Part shown: one piece after another, positions 16,796 through 25,155 of the stretch | Layout: every line of letters begins with the position of its first letter | Numbering within the stretch: the stretch's first letter is position 1 | DNA from: Clostridium sp. Marseille-P3244 | GTDB taxonomy: Bacteria; Bacillota; Clostridia; Lachnospirales; Lachnospiraceae | NCBI RefSeq assembly: GCF_900120155.1 | Contig: NZ_LT635549.1 | Coordinates: 682,001 to 746,000 of the forward strand | DNA: 64,000 nt | Direction of reading: 5' to 3' | Translations under genes and position numbers: made by a program | Notes under the pieces: generated by a model | The model's database searches: none | Told to the model about the DNA's origin: nothing | The model's input: the letters and a program-made list of their open reading frames with translations, nothing else

Positions 16796-16914
16796 ACTTA
16801 ATTCATCAAGCATGACATTTATCCTGTGAGCGTAATCAGCAATATTTACTTTGCCTTGATATTGAAACAAAACAGGATATTTTTTCGACTGCCGGATATC
16901 TGGAATGGTTTCAT
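16796..16914 (-). pseudogene. Possible gene remnant cut by the decayed element
   Basis: Read on the minus strand, 16914 down to about 16796 is open and gives protein-like sequence with natural codon choice (segments such as YPVLFQYQGKVNIADYAHRI). It abuts the end of the decayed mobile element, so it may be the piece of a gene interrupted there. The frame runs on through the operon terminator without a stop, which weakens the case. No family recognised. Confidence 0.3.
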
Positions 16915-16959
16915 CCGTTTCCCTTAGTTAAAGATATTGTTGAGTATCTTAAGATGTGT

Positions 16960-17072
16960 CTGCCGATAAAGCGGTAGAAGATTTCTACCTCCTGTTCCCG
17001 GCTTCCGTCCTCACTTTTGACCGCTTCATGGACAAGGATTTTTTCAATCAGCATATTCAGAAGTGCAGCCGT
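16960..17072 (-). pseudogene. 3' remnant of a large serine recombinase gene
   Basis: On the minus strand this encodes the final segment of the DUF4368 tail, nearly identical to the end of the intact recombinase (compare 28552-28656). A few bases including the original stop codon are lost at its end. The 5' breakpoint falls where recombinase sequence and the leader of the Cys-rich gene share a similar stretch GTC(A)ATTCTGT, suggesting deletion by short homology. Confidence 0.85.
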
Positions 17073-17126
17073 CATTCTGTTTTCAAGGTGCTGTCCATCG
17101 ATGAACTACCTTAAGTCTACACGAAA

Positions 17127-17213
17127 AAATGTAATCTCCGGAATTTTGCGAGAATTGCATTTTGATGAAGTCTACACTTTGGAAATTACATTTTTGCAAT
17201 CATGCTGTATAAT
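17127..17213 (+). promoter_or_regulatory. Promoter with inverted repeat upstream of the XRE gene
   Basis: ATTACA (17185-17190), 17 bp, TATAAT (17208-17213). An 11-bp perfect inverted repeat (AAAAATGTAAT at 17127-17137, its complement at 17185-17195) overlaps the -35, and AAGTCTACAC occurs twice in the same stretch. This is likely the autoregulatory operator of the XRE protein encoded just downstream. Confidence 0.65.
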
Positions 17214-17240
17214 GGAAGTATGCGGAGGAGGTGCGTATCT

Positions 17241-18050
17241 ATGGCTTTACCCGGAACACCCGGACAGCGGATTTCCGATTTATGCAACGGGAACCATACC
17301 ACACAAAAGGAACTTGCGGAGAAAATCGGCGTTTCTGCTTCCCAGTTGAGCCGCATTGTCAGCGGCGAAACGAGAACGGTCAGCAGTGATATTCTCATAG
17401 GTGTGGCAAAGGAATTTATGGTATCGACAGACTACATACTGGGCTTGTCCACCGTGAGTGTCCGTAAAAGCTACGATATTTCTGAATTAGGCTTGTCCGA
17501 GGGAGCCGTGAAAGGGCTTGTAACGGGTGCTGTTGATGTGCAAATCCTCAACCGCCTGTTGGAACACAGGAATTTTCCTAAGCTGATAGATTTGATACGG
17601 ATTTATTTTCAGGATACGGCGGCAAAGGGGATAATGGCACGAAACCAGCTTGTCGAGATAGCAACGGCTTCCCTGTCCGACCTGATGAAAGAACACCCGG
17701 AACACCGGGCGGAAGAAAAGCAGGATTTACAGCTTTTGAACGCCCAGAAGATGGGGGAACATGAAGCGGAGATTGAGAAAATCAAAAATGTATTCCTTGC
17801 AATCCTGCGGGACATTAAGAAAGACATTGACAACGGGGAACAGCCGGGAGAAGCTGTGACCGCCGCGATGTTCCAAGCCATGCGGGACGCTCTGGCGGAG
17901 CAAAAGCAAAACCCGCTTTCCATTGACGATGTAGCGGCGATGGTTGCCGGACAGATCGGACAACTTGCGCCAATGAATAAAGAAATCGTTGAACTGTTCC
18001 AGCAGTTTGCGAAAAAGATGATTGAGCAGGTGGGAAAAGAAACTGATTGA
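17241..18050 (+). CDS. XRE-family regulator of the decayed element
   Basis: 269 residues. An N-terminal Cro/CI helix-turn-helix (about residues 8-62, TQKELAEKIGVSASQLSRIV) is followed by a long helical region rich in Glu, Lys and Gln, likely for dimerisation or sensing. The ATG at 17241 has GGAGGTG 9 bases upstream; the longer in-frame start has none. It occupies the same position as the XRE gene in the intact element but is a different protein, with little resemblance outside the DNA-binding domain. Probably controls element genes from the inverted-repeat promoter in front of it. Confidence 0.85.
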   Translation: MALPGTPGQRISDLCNGNHTTQKELAEKIGVSASQLSRIVSGETRTVSSDILIGVAKEFMVSTDYILGLSTVSVRKSYDISELGLSEGAVKGLVTGAVDVQILNRLLEHRNFPKLIDLIRIYFQDTAAKGIMARNQLVEIATASLSDLMKEHPEHRAEEKQDLQLLNAQKMGEHEAEIEKIKNVFLAILRDIKKDIDNGEQPGEAVTAAMFQAMRDALAEQKQNPLSIDDVAAMVAGQIGQLAPMNKEIVELFQQFAKKMIEQVGKETD

Positions 18051-18110
18051 GATGAAATTTGCTGTGTCATAGGTAAAAAAGGATAAATTTTTGTTTATGG
18101 AGGTGTCTTA

Positions 18111-19499
18111 TTGAAACATACTATTGGCTGTTCCACTATATGGACTGTTATGATTTTATTCATCCTTGTTTTAGTACCGTGTACAGCTTTCGCATATAAT
18201 ATGCCGGATTTTGATACAATTAACGAACAGCTCGAAGCAGATGTCGAGGCGTGTCATATTCCAGGAATGGCAGTGATTGTGGTCAATAAAGATGAAGTAT
18301 TATTTGCCGAAGCTCATGGTAATTGCGAGAGTATTGATACGCCCTTTATCATAGGCTCTATGAGCAAATCTTTTACGGCATTGGCAATCATGCAGCTTGT
18401 TGAGCAAGGCAAGATTGATTTGGACACACCAATTTCAGACTACATTGATGTGTCACTATATCTAAAGAACTCTTTGGATGGCAACAGGATTACAGTTAGA
18501 CAGTTGCTTAATCATACAAGTGGGCTTGGTACTTACCAAAGATTTGGGTCCGCACAAATTACCGACAGCTATGGTAAATATGAATATGCAAATGTAAATT
18601 ACGGTTTGCTCGGAAAGATTATAGAATCAGTAAGTGGTAAAAGTTATTCAGATTATGTAGAGCAGTATATCTTTTCTCCACTTGACATGGAGCATTCATC
18701 AGCTACATTCGATAACAGTAAGGCTGACGGGCTTATTGCCGGATATAGAAATTATTTCGGCATACCTATCGCAGGAGAACCCGACTATCCCGATGACCGT
18801 TCATGGTCAACCGTCCCTGCTGGATACATAAGTTCTTGTGCCTCGGACATGGGAAATTATTTGCAGATGTATCTGAATAACGGTAGCGGCATTATCAGCC
18901 AGGACAGCCTTGATACTATGTTTTATGATAATGTGCCGCAAGATGAAAACAATCTGTATTTCTATGGAATGGGTTGGGTCTTATCCAATGACTTTGATGA
19001 ACCAGTTCTCAATCATGCTGGATTAGTCGAAAATTACACATCTAATATGTTTATTTTTCCTGAAAGCGGAATTGGTATCGCAGTTTTGGTGAATATGAAC
19101 GACTATCTTGTGGGAAACAATCTAATTAACAATATTATTATGCATCTTCTTGGAGAAGAAATGACAGAAGTTTCAGGTAATCTTTACGTTAATTACCACA
19201 TGCTGCTCAATCTGTGCTATCTTTTGGTAATATTAATTGCTGTATTCCCGATACTCTTTATTAGGAGATGGAGAAAAAAGAACCATACAAAGGAACAAAT
19301 TGTTATAGATATTTTTACACATGTCATTTTGCCTATAATCCTATTACTTTTGCCCTATTTAGTGGGGGTTCCTCTTTGGGTGGTGTGGTACTTTGTGAAA
19401 GATCTGTTCTTTGTTTTAGTTGTAAGTGCGTTCTTGTTGCTCAGCACTGGGATATATAAAGCTTTTGTAGTATTGGGATCGAAAAGTACTGAAGATTAA
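18111..19499 (+). CDS. Membrane-anchored serine hydrolase of the class C beta-lactamase/DD-peptidase family
   Basis: 462 residues starting at TTG with GGAGGT 6 bases upstream. A signal peptide or N-terminal anchor (residues 8-28) leads into the penicillin-binding transpeptidase fold with the SxxK motif in IGSMSKSF and a Tyr-x-Asn in YEYANVNYG; HAG replaces the KTG box. Three or four hydrophobic helices follow (about residues 365-455), so the enzyme is anchored with the active site outside. Relatives include beta-lactamases, D-amino-acid peptidases and esterases; resistance cannot be claimed. AT-rich codon use differs from the flanking chromosome, consistent with cargo brought in by the element. 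Confidence 0.85.
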   Translation: MKHTIGCSTIWTVMILFILVLVPCTAFAYNMPDFDTINEQLEADVEACHIPGMAVIVVNKDEVLFAEAHGNCESIDTPFIIGSMSKSFTALAIMQLVEQGKIDLDTPISDYIDVSLYLKNSLDGNRITVRQLLNHTSGLGTYQRFGSAQITDSYGKYEYANVNYGLLGKIIESVSGKSYSDYVEQYIFSPLDMEHSSATFDNSKADGLIAGYRNYFGIPIAGEPDYPDDRSWSTVPAGYISSCASDMGNYLQMYLNNGSGIISQDSLDTMFYDNVPQDENNLYFYGMGWVLSNDFDEPVLNHAGLVENYTSNMFIFPESGIGIAVLVNMNDYLVGNNLINNIIMHLLGEEMTEVSGNLYVNYHMLLNLCYLLVILIAVFPILFIRRWRKKNHTKEQIVIDIFTHVILPIILLLLPYLVGVPLWVVWYFVKDLFFVLVVSAFLLLSTGIYKAFVVLGSKSTED

Positions 19500-19539
19500 T
19501 TTGAAGGATAATATCAAAGCTAATCAGTGCTGTCATTTC

Positions 19540-19720
19540 ATATAAATGCGCCGCTATTGACAGTCCCATCCGTCTTTGCTAAAGGGCAATCAAGGCGGGA
19601 AAGCAAAAATGTCTTTCCACCCATTTCAAATTTGAGAGAAAAACGCTCCAAAATCAGAAAGAGAGCGGCCAAGCAATTTGAGGGATTGGTTGCCTTGTCC
19701 ACCCATTCAGCGGTACGGCG
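19540..19720 (-). repeat. Inverted copy of the element left-end module
   Basis: Matches the reverse complement of 21590-21770 at most positions, including a GGGCGGGAAG...CTTTCCCGCC hairpin region and the GCGGCCA stem. It marks the left end of the decayed element. Confidence 0.85.
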
Positions 19721-19722
19721 TG

Positions 19723-20205
19723 AGCGGGCAGGGCCAGGACGGCCGTGACTTTCTGGGGATTTTATACGGACTGGGCGCGGCTGTATTTTACGCGGTGGTG
19801 ATCCTGATGAATAAATTTATCAAAACCACAGTGGGGATACACCGGACATTTCTGCAATTTATTGCGTCTGTCGTGATCCTGGAGCCCTATGTGGCGTGTA
19901 CAGGAGGAATGAGCCTGGGCAGGCTGGATATGACGGGATGGATCTGCCTGCTGACGGTAGGACTGATACATACAGGAGTTACCTACTGTATGTACTTTTC
20001 TGCACTGAAGGATCTTCCCGGCCAGGAAGCGGCGATCCTGAGCTATATCGATCCTCTGACGGCGGTACTTGTATCAGCAGTGTTCCTGGGAGAACAAATG
20101 ACGCTCCGGCAGCTGGCGGGAGGATTGATAATCCTCGGTTTTACGCTCTGGAACGAGAAAGATTCCGGGAGGAAAGAAAAAGCAGAGAGCCGGGATCCGG
20201 AATAG
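19723..20205 (+). pseudogene. 3' half of an EamA/DMT-family transporter gene
   Basis: An open frame encodes the second EamA repeat: ILYGLGAAVFYAVVIL, then four more hydrophobic helices and the family-typical EAAILSYIDPLTAVL and FLGEQMTLRQLAGG. The usual protein has two such repeats and about 300 residues; the whole first repeat is missing. The frame runs upstream into mobile-element sequence at about 19720, so the 5' half was lost when the element or the deletion at its end formed. No start or ribosome binding site is evident, so it is probably dead. Confidence 0.85.
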
Positions 20206-20273
20206 TGAATATTTATTGTAGAAGGAACAAATGACCGGATCGAGTGAACAGATCAAATGGAGGACAAACAGAT

Positions 20274-20858
20274 ATGAAGGACAAAAAATCAGATATACAG
20301 CTAGAACAGCAGTTTGAATTCAGGAACATTTTTCCCGGAGAAGCGGATCAGGCCGCCCGGATCGAGGAGATCTGCTTTCCGCCCAATGAGGCATGCTCAG
20401 AGGAAATGATGAAGGAGAGGGTGCTTTTGGTGCCGGAACTTTTTTTAGTTGCGGTAGACCGTAAGACCGGCCGGATCGTTGGATTTTTGAACGGGGTGGC
20501 GACGAAAGAGCGGACGTTTCGAGATGAGTTTTTCATTGATGCGGGCCTGCATGATCCGAATGGGGATGTAGTCATGCTGCTTGGCCTGGATGTGCTTCCA
20601 AAGTACCGTGGACGGGGACTGGCAAGAAAGCTTATGTCTGTGTATGCCGCCAGGGAGCGCCAGAACGGCAGGGAAGCCCTGCTTCTGACCTGTCTGGAAT
20701 CAAAGGTCAGAATGTATGAAAAAATGGGGTTTCAGGACAAGGGCTTATCAGGATCTTCCTGGGGCGGCGAAACCTGGCATGAATGTGTTCTTTTTCTGAA
20801 TGACGGCCGGAGCACTGGTGCTGCGGCTGATCTCCATCGTGGGAGTGAGGAACGATAG
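20274..20858 (+). CDS. GNAT-family N-acetyltransferase
   Basis: 194 residues. The acetyl-CoA-binding motif A is visible as LDVLPKYRGRGLARKLM, with motif B near YEKMGF at the end of the fold. The N-terminal half resembles arylalkylamine-type acetyltransferases (IEEICFPPNEACSEEMM, ATKERTF). The ATG at 20274 has GGAGG about ten bases upstream and is preferred over the longer GTG frame. Substrate unknown. It lies between the EamA remnant and the split XRE-TPR gene, outside both elements. Confidence 0.88.
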   Translation: MKDKKSDIQLEQQFEFRNIFPGEADQAARIEEICFPPNEACSEEMMKERVLLVPELFLVAVDRKTGRIVGFLNGVATKERTFRDEFFIDAGLHDPNGDVVMLLGLDVLPKYRGRGLARKLMSVYAARERQNGREALLLTCLESKVRMYEKMGFQDKGLSGSSWGGETWHECVLFLNDGRSTGAAADLHRGSEER

Positions 20859-20984
20859 ATGAATTTTGGTTAATTTTATTTACCGGAAACATAACGTTCA
20901 TTCAGTTGTGGGAATACTTCCTGTCTGTTAAGCTTAATTACAGCAGAGGCCGATGCTGGATAATCCAAAAAGGAGGCATTTATC

Positions 20985-21113
20985 ATGCAGATAGGAGAAA
21001 CGATACGGAAATTCCGGAAAGAGAGAAATATGACGCAGGAGGAAATGGCCAGGCGGCTGGGCGTAACACCTCCCGCTGTAAACAAGTGGGAGAACGGGAT
21101 ATCACTTAGATAA
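20985..21113 (+). pseudogene. 5' fragment of an XRE-TPR regulator gene, cut by the mobilizable element
   Basis: A strong AGGAGG (20971-20976) and ATG start a helix-turn-helix domain (MQIGETIRKFRKERN, then TPPAVNKWENG) of 38 codons. After the GGG codon at 21096-21098 the element begins and adds four codons before a stop at 21111. The in-frame continuation is at 28711-29637. The fragment holds a nearly complete DNA-binding motif but no TPR domain. Rejoined, the gene would encode about 345 residues. Confidence 0.9.
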
Positions 21114-21804
21114 AGATACCACACCATTCCCACGCTGACTTTTGCTCAACCGATACAGCCGGAGGGCTGGATAACAAGAAAAGGCGGTATGCGCCCCGTG
21201 GAGGGGTAGCATATCGCCTTTTCTTGTGGGGGTTTCCAAAGGGGGCAACGCCCCCATTTGGCACACGACTTTGCTTGCAAAGTGTAGTGTGTTATACGCT
21301 CTGTCGGCGTTGCCGTGAAAATGCCGTTGCCGCCGGGGAGGGCAAGGGCATTTGAAGCGGCAGGAAAACAGGGCTGTGCTTGCGTGGCGTGGAGCCGTAA
21401 GCGCAGGTCTGGTTTCAACAGCAGACTGGGCGTATATGAAAGCCCCCGTCCCTCGTCCTACGCTCCGACTTGTGGACAAAGTGTCCAGAAGTTGTGGCAA
21501 CACTCCCGGAAAAGTAGCAGGACAGCGGGCAACCATCAAGGCTGATATGAACGGGTTTACACCCGGCCTTGACCGCCGCCCGCCGTCCCGCTGAATGGGT
21601 GGACAAGGCGGCCAATCCCTCAAAGTGTTTGGCCGCTCTCTTTCTGATTTTGGAGCGTTTCCTTTCTAAAAATTGAAATGGGCGGGAAGCCATTTTAGGG
21701 CTTTCCCGCCTTGATTGCCTATCAGCAAAGACGGGCGGGACTGTCAACGGCGGCGCATGAAATGCGCCGTTCATCTTGACCGTTGACTGGCTCGGCTGGC
21801 TTTG
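21114..21804. other. Structured non-coding left end of the mobilizable element
   Basis: About 690 bp without a credible gene despite several open frames. It holds a long hairpin (21174-21227: 13-bp perfect outer stem ACAAGAAAAGGCG plus inner pairing), a GGGGGC-AAC-GCCCCC hairpin at 21241-21255, and stems near 21608-21645 and 21680-21711. Part of it is repeated, inverted, in the decayed copy. It may carry transfer or replication signals or end-protecting terminators. Confidence 0.6.
21590..21770 (+). repeat. Element left-end module, inverted partner of 19540-19720
   Basis: The similarity runs over about 180 bp with scattered substitutions. As an inverted pair about 2 kb apart it could promote inversion of the GNAT and 5' regulator segment between them. 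Confidence 0.8.
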
Positions 21805-22353
21805 CTATTTATAAAATTGTTCAACAAAATCCGTATCCTTTAGTTTGTCTTGTACATCATTTCTCCACTTCTCCTGTTCAAGCAGATTTGACAAAGGAGT
21901 GCCGAATACATCTTCGATTTGCGTTCGTTCAAAGGAATAACTATCACCGGAAAAGTTATAGGTTATCCCCGACAAATTATCAATCGCTGCCATAGCAGCT
22001 ACCGAGTTATAAATCAAATCACGCTGCACCTTTTCTTCCCCGATATTCCAAACGGTATCAAGGTAATTTACCGTTAAAGTGCAGGCTTCTGAATCGATTT
22101 CAAACTTCATATCGACATTGTTCAGTGGCAAATTCCAAAACAAATTGCCGACATTACTTGCGTTCCCGATATAGGGGTTTTTGTAATCCTCAATGCTCGT
22201 TATGTCATGCGTCAAAGCGTCTGTCTGATTTTTTGCATACTCTACTTGTTTTTCCTGATCAGCAGGAATGATCCCAAATTGGATAATGCAAAACAGGATT
22301 ACAGCAATAGCTAAAAGGCCGATAATCATTTTATTTTTCTTATTCATCTTCAT
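21805..22353 (-). CDS. DUF4825-like membrane-anchored protein
   Basis: 182 residues. An N-terminal hydrophobic segment (residues 9-27) is followed by an extracellular domain with NPYIGNASNVGNLFWNLP and CTLTVNYL, features I associate with DUF4825 proteins. Function unknown. The start overlaps the end of the DUF1700-like gene by 14 bp, so it is third in the PadR-led cassette. The cassette is cargo of the mobilizable element and sits in the slot that holds a serine hydrolase in the decayed copy. Confidence 0.75.
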   Translation of the reverse strand: MKMNKKNKMIIGLLAIAVILFCIIQFGIIPADQEKQVEYAKNQTDALTHDITSIEDYKNPYIGNASNVGNLFWNLPLNNVDMKFEIDSEACTLTVNYLDTVWNIGEEKVQRDLIYNSVAAMAAIDNLSGITYNFSGDSYSFERTQIEDVFGTPLSNLLEQEKWRNDVQDKLKDTDFVEQFYK

Positions 22354-23005
22354 ACTCCCTTCTGCTTTTCAGCAGGATTTTTGAAAAGTTGCTGATTGTA
22401 ATAGGAATGATAATAGTCAATAGTGGCAGATAAAACCGTACTGCGATATTCGCCATTTGACAAGGACCGTCAATGTTTAGCGGTCTGCCAAACCAAATAT
22501 CACTTCCAAATGTTAATGCTGCCATTGTTCCAACAATTACAAGGAAGAACATCCCCCAAATACCCCATGCTATTTTGCTTCGCCGTTTACTCGCTGTAAT
22601 TGAGAGAAATGCAACGGTATTTTCTTTTTTGTCTTTCCTCAAAATGTAGGCGCAGCCGGAAATAATAACAAGCGCAAGCCCTGTATAACTGAATAGCGCA
22701 TAATGGGTAAAGAGCAGCGGCAAAGAAAAAATCCAAAAAACAATACAGTTGAGCAATAGCGTTTGCATACATTCCAGATGATATTTGCTAACATCGGTAA
22801 GCTGATTTCCGTCTATCAGATAATCAATCGCTGACAAACTTTCCTTTGCTTTCTCGGTTGCGTTCTCTGCGCTCAATCCCTGTGCAAGCAGATCGTCCCG
22901 CTTTGCAATCATATTGCTCAATATTTCTTCCTTTAAGTCTTGTACCTCCGGCGTTAAACGCTGGTGCCGGAATAACCCGTCAACATATTTTTGTAAATCT
23001 ATCAT
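22340..23005 (-). CDS. DUF1700/permease-prefix-like membrane protein
   Basis: 221 residues. The N-terminal 60 residues (LRPEVQDLKEEIL-like LTPEVQDLKEEILSNM, then AIDYLIDG) form the helical domain that commonly precedes DUF1700-type or permease-prefix proteins. Four hydrophobic segments follow (about residues 85-105, 108-125, 145-165, 190-210). It starts 4 bp before the PadR stop codon (ATGA overlap). PadR-DUF1700 pairs in Firmicutes often respond to envelope stress; here the role is unproven. Confidence 0.78.
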   Translation of the reverse strand: MIDLQKYVDGLFRHQRLTPEVQDLKEEILSNMIAKRDDLLAQGLSAENATEKAKESLSAIDYLIDGNQLTDVSKYHLECMQTLLLNCIVFWIFSLPLLFTHYALFSYTGLALVIISGCAYILRKDKKENTVAFLSITASKRRSKIAWGIWGMFFLVIVGTMAALTFGSDIWFGRPLNIDGPCQMANIAVRFYLPLLTIIIPITISNFSKILLKSRREYEDE

Positions 23006-23349
23006 TCGTCTTTACCCCCTTGCAGAAGCATAGTAATAATGTTTTTTGCGTGCAGCCATTCTGAAAGTGCTTTTTCATAGGCGGCGTTACCGCTATCTGT
23101 AATATGATAATATTTTCGTCGCCCGCCTTGCGATTGGTCGCCCCAATAGCTAACAATATGGCCTTGTTTTTCAAGTCGTTTTAGGCTTGTATATAAAGAT
23201 GGCTCTTTCAACTCATATTCATTATTGCTGTTCATGGATACAGCTTTCATAATTTCATAACCGTAATTGTCGCCATCTCTTAATATTTTAAGAATGATGG
23301 TGTCAATATGACCACGGATTAAATCGCTGTTGATGTTCTGCTCTGGCAT
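23002..23349 (-). CDS. PadR-family transcriptional regulator
   Basis: 115 residues. A winged-helix PadR domain is visible in LIRGHIDTIILKILRDG, NYGYEIMKAV and EPSLYTSLKRLEKQGHI, followed by GGRRKYYHITDSG, the wing. The ATG at 23349 has GGAGGTG 7 bases upstream and is chosen over a 16-codon longer frame. It leads the three-gene cassette with the two membrane proteins and probably represses it. Confidence 0.9.
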   Translation of the reverse strand: MPEQNINSDLIRGHIDTIILKILRDGDNYGYEIMKAVSMNSNNEYELKEPSLYTSLKRLEKQGHIVSYWGDQSQGGRRKYYHITDSGNAAYEKALSEWLHAKNIITMLLQGGKDE

Positions 23350-23483
23350 CCGCTTCACCTCCATGCCCATTATATCTGATATTACTATGTGTGTCAAGGT
23401 ACTATGTTACAAATTATGTTGGTGTCCAAAAATAGCGGCAGATAAATTTCTGCCGCCAGAATTGGCTATATGTGTTCAGCTTT

Positions 23484-24290
23484 TCATTTTCGTTTTTTTC
23501 CCCGCTGCGGGATATGCGATTTCATAAAATCCGACTTTGAGCCTATCCGTATCAGACTTTGCTTTTCCTCTTCCGTTAAGCGGTTATAGGGTATGCGGTT
23601 TTGCTTGCAGTAAATCAACAGCCATTGCTCCAAACGGCTCCCCTTAAAGTTTGCTACCTCGTCCAAATCCTTTTTCAGTTCGGCAGCAACGGATTTCTCC
23701 GGCGCACTCTCTGCCCGCCCCTTGTGGGCTTCCTTTATGTCCTCCATGATACCGTCTATATCGTCATGTACCCGGCGGCTGAAATACTCGCCCTCCTGCA
23801 CATGGATTGCGTTCAACAGATAAGCGGTCTTGTCATGCTCCCCCGGCTGGTATTTCTCCATGATTTCCGCCCTCGCCACATCAACCCATGCGTTTAGATT
23901 TTGGATTTGCCCGGTGGCGATACCGTTCACATAGATTTCAATATCCGCCAGCAACTTCACAAAATCCTTGTGTGTGGCCAACTCGCAAAACAGGGCTGTG
24001 TCAATCCGCCCGTTTTTCAACAGGTCTATCAACTCGTCACTCAAATGCAGGTCTGCAAGATCAGCGTTTGGGTGATTTTTTGTTTCGGTCAATCCCAGCA
24101 GATAGTCAGCGGTCACGCCGTAAAACTTCGCCAGCTTGATAAGGGCATAGTGGCTGATGTCCTTATACTCGTCAGCTTCATAACTGCCCAGCGCAGATTT
24201 GGAGAGGTGCGTCTGCTCCGCAAGCTGTTCCAGCGTCAAGCCACGCTCCACACGCAGGTCTTTTAGGCGTTCTTGAATGGTTAAGGCCAC
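23484..24290 (-). CDS. XRE-family regulator of the intact element
   Basis: 268 residues from a GTG at 24290 preceded by AAGGGGGG. The N-terminal helix-turn-helix (LTLEQLAEQTHLSKSALGSYE) leads into LIKLAKFYGVTADYLLGL, as in Cro/CI-type proteins, and a long helical C-terminal region with Lys/Arg-rich tail. It is divergent from the Cys-rich protein and mobilisation genes. An inverted repeat in the intervening gap is a candidate operator. It probably keeps the transfer genes off. Confidence 0.87.
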   Translation of the reverse strand: MALTIQERLKDLRVERGLTLEQLAEQTHLSKSALGSYEADEYKDISHYALIKLAKFYGVTADYLLGLTETKNHPNADLADLHLSDELIDLLKNGRIDTALFCELATHKDFVKLLADIEIYVNGIATGQIQNLNAWVDVARAEIMEKYQPGEHDKTAYLLNAIHVQEGEYFSRRVHDDIDGIMEDIKEAHKGRAESAPEKSVAAELKKDLDEVANFKGSRLEQWLLIYCKQNRIPYNRLTEEEKQSLIRIGSKSDFMKSHIPQRGKKRK

Positions 24291-24396
24291 TATCAAGCCC
24301 CCCTTTTCTCTATGATAATCCCATTTTATCACAATTCCGAGAGCGTGGATATAGCCTGTTTTTCAAGCTGATTTCCTACCTTTCGGATATACGGGA

Positions 24397-24469
24397 CGGA
24401 CGGTCATTTAGGTGTAGACTTAGGGTAGTTCATCGATGAACGGCACCTTGAAAACAGAATGACCGTCCG
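24397..24469. promoter_or_regulatory. Inverted repeat in the XRE / mobilisation divergent region
   Basis: A 12-bp perfect inverted repeat (CGGACGGTCATT at 24397-24408, complement at 24458-24469) encloses 49 nt that contain the palindrome TTCATCGATGAA. A related leader occurs in the decayed element. Candidate operator or attenuator ahead of the mobilisation operon; about 160 bp downstream of it before the next gene hold nothing I can name. Confidence 0.55.
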
Positions 24470-24630
24470 AAAAGGAATACCCCGGCTGGGGAAGCACCGC
24501 AAGGAACCGGACTTCGGGACAGAATGTCCCGAAGCTGTGGGGAGCGTGCCAACGCTGGAACACGCCGCAGAAATGGGGCAGGAAGCCTTTTCGGGGAGAA
24601 CGGCAACGGAATGAAAAATGGAGGGAACAC

Positions 24631-25044
24631 ATGACAGATAACCCCTATAAAGATTTGCCGCCGCTGGAACGCAGGCCGGACGGTTCCCTTTACCGCATGA
24701 CACCGGCGCAGAGAAAACAGGCGGCCAGCCTGATACGCCGGGAGTGCTGTTGTTGTGAGAACGGCAACTGCATTGTCCTTGACGATGGGGACACCTGCAC
24801 TTGCCCGCAGACGGTTTCTTTCTCGGTCTGCTGTAAGTGGTTCCGCTGGGCGGTCTTACCGCTGGACGAGACGCTGGAAGCGGGGATTTTCCGAGATAAG
24901 GACTTGAAACGCTGTGCGGTCTGCGGCGGAGTGTTCGCCCCCAAATCCAACCGGGCAAAATACTGCCCCGGCTGTGCCGCCAGAGTTCACAGGCGGCAGA
25001 AAACAGAAAGTGAACGGAAAAGGAGGTCTGCTGTGGACAGTTAG
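24631..25044 (+). CDS. Cysteine-rich VLP-domain protein
   Basis: 137 residues. The central CCCCENGNCIVLDDGDTC with the later CPQTV...CCKWFRWAVLPLD is the Cys-rich VLP pattern found in Tn-type mobile elements. The C-terminal CAVCGGVFAPKSNRAKYCPGC adds a zinc ribbon. It is probably a small metal-binding DNA- or protein-interacting factor. GGAGGG precedes ATG by 6 bases. It is the first gene of the mobilisation module and its function is not established in the family. Confidence 0.82.
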   Translation: MTDNPYKDLPPLERRPDGSLYRMTPAQRKQAASLIRRECCCCENGNCIVLDDGDTCTCPQTVSFSVCCKWFRWAVLPLDETLEAGIFRDKDLKRCAVCGGVFAPKSNRAKYCPGCAARVHRRQKTESERKRRSAVDS

Positions 25045-25155
25045 GAGCGAAAAAAGCCTTGATTTATCAGGCTCCGCAAGCACCAAACCGGGGCTGGTGG
25101 TATAAAGTATCGCCCGCCCCGGAAAATGGGCTTCTAACCGTCCACAAAACGCACT

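Larger units (their letters stand above)
16915..19725 (-). mobile_element. Decayed integrative mobilizable element, inverted relative to the intact one
   Basis: Three blocks match the intact element at 21099-28713 in reverse orientation. 16915-17072 is the right end with the recombinase 3' end. 17072-17125 is the short leader found in the intact copy at 24412-24465. 19540-19720 is part of the left end region. Between the leader and the left end lie an XRE gene and a serine hydrolase gene instead of the XRE and PadR cargo of the other copy. Relaxase, Rep and most of the recombinase are deleted, and the last 490 bp or so of the left end is missing, so it cannot move by itself. Confidence 0.8.

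Noticed and set aside
15968..16870. 300-codon minus-strand open frame across the SIS gene
   Set aside because: Most of it is the antisense of the deglycase. Only the first 25 or so codons outside the gene looked protein-like and are reported separately as a possible remnant.
18111..19499. Beta-lactam resistance gene
   Set aside because: The serine hydrolase fold is clear, but HAG replaces the usual KTG box and the fused membrane domain is unlike true secreted beta-lactamases, so resistance is not supported.
21114..21804. Several open frames in the left end of the mobilizable element
   Set aside because: They overlap strong hairpins, lack ribosome binding sites and are not kept as open frames in the decayed copy.
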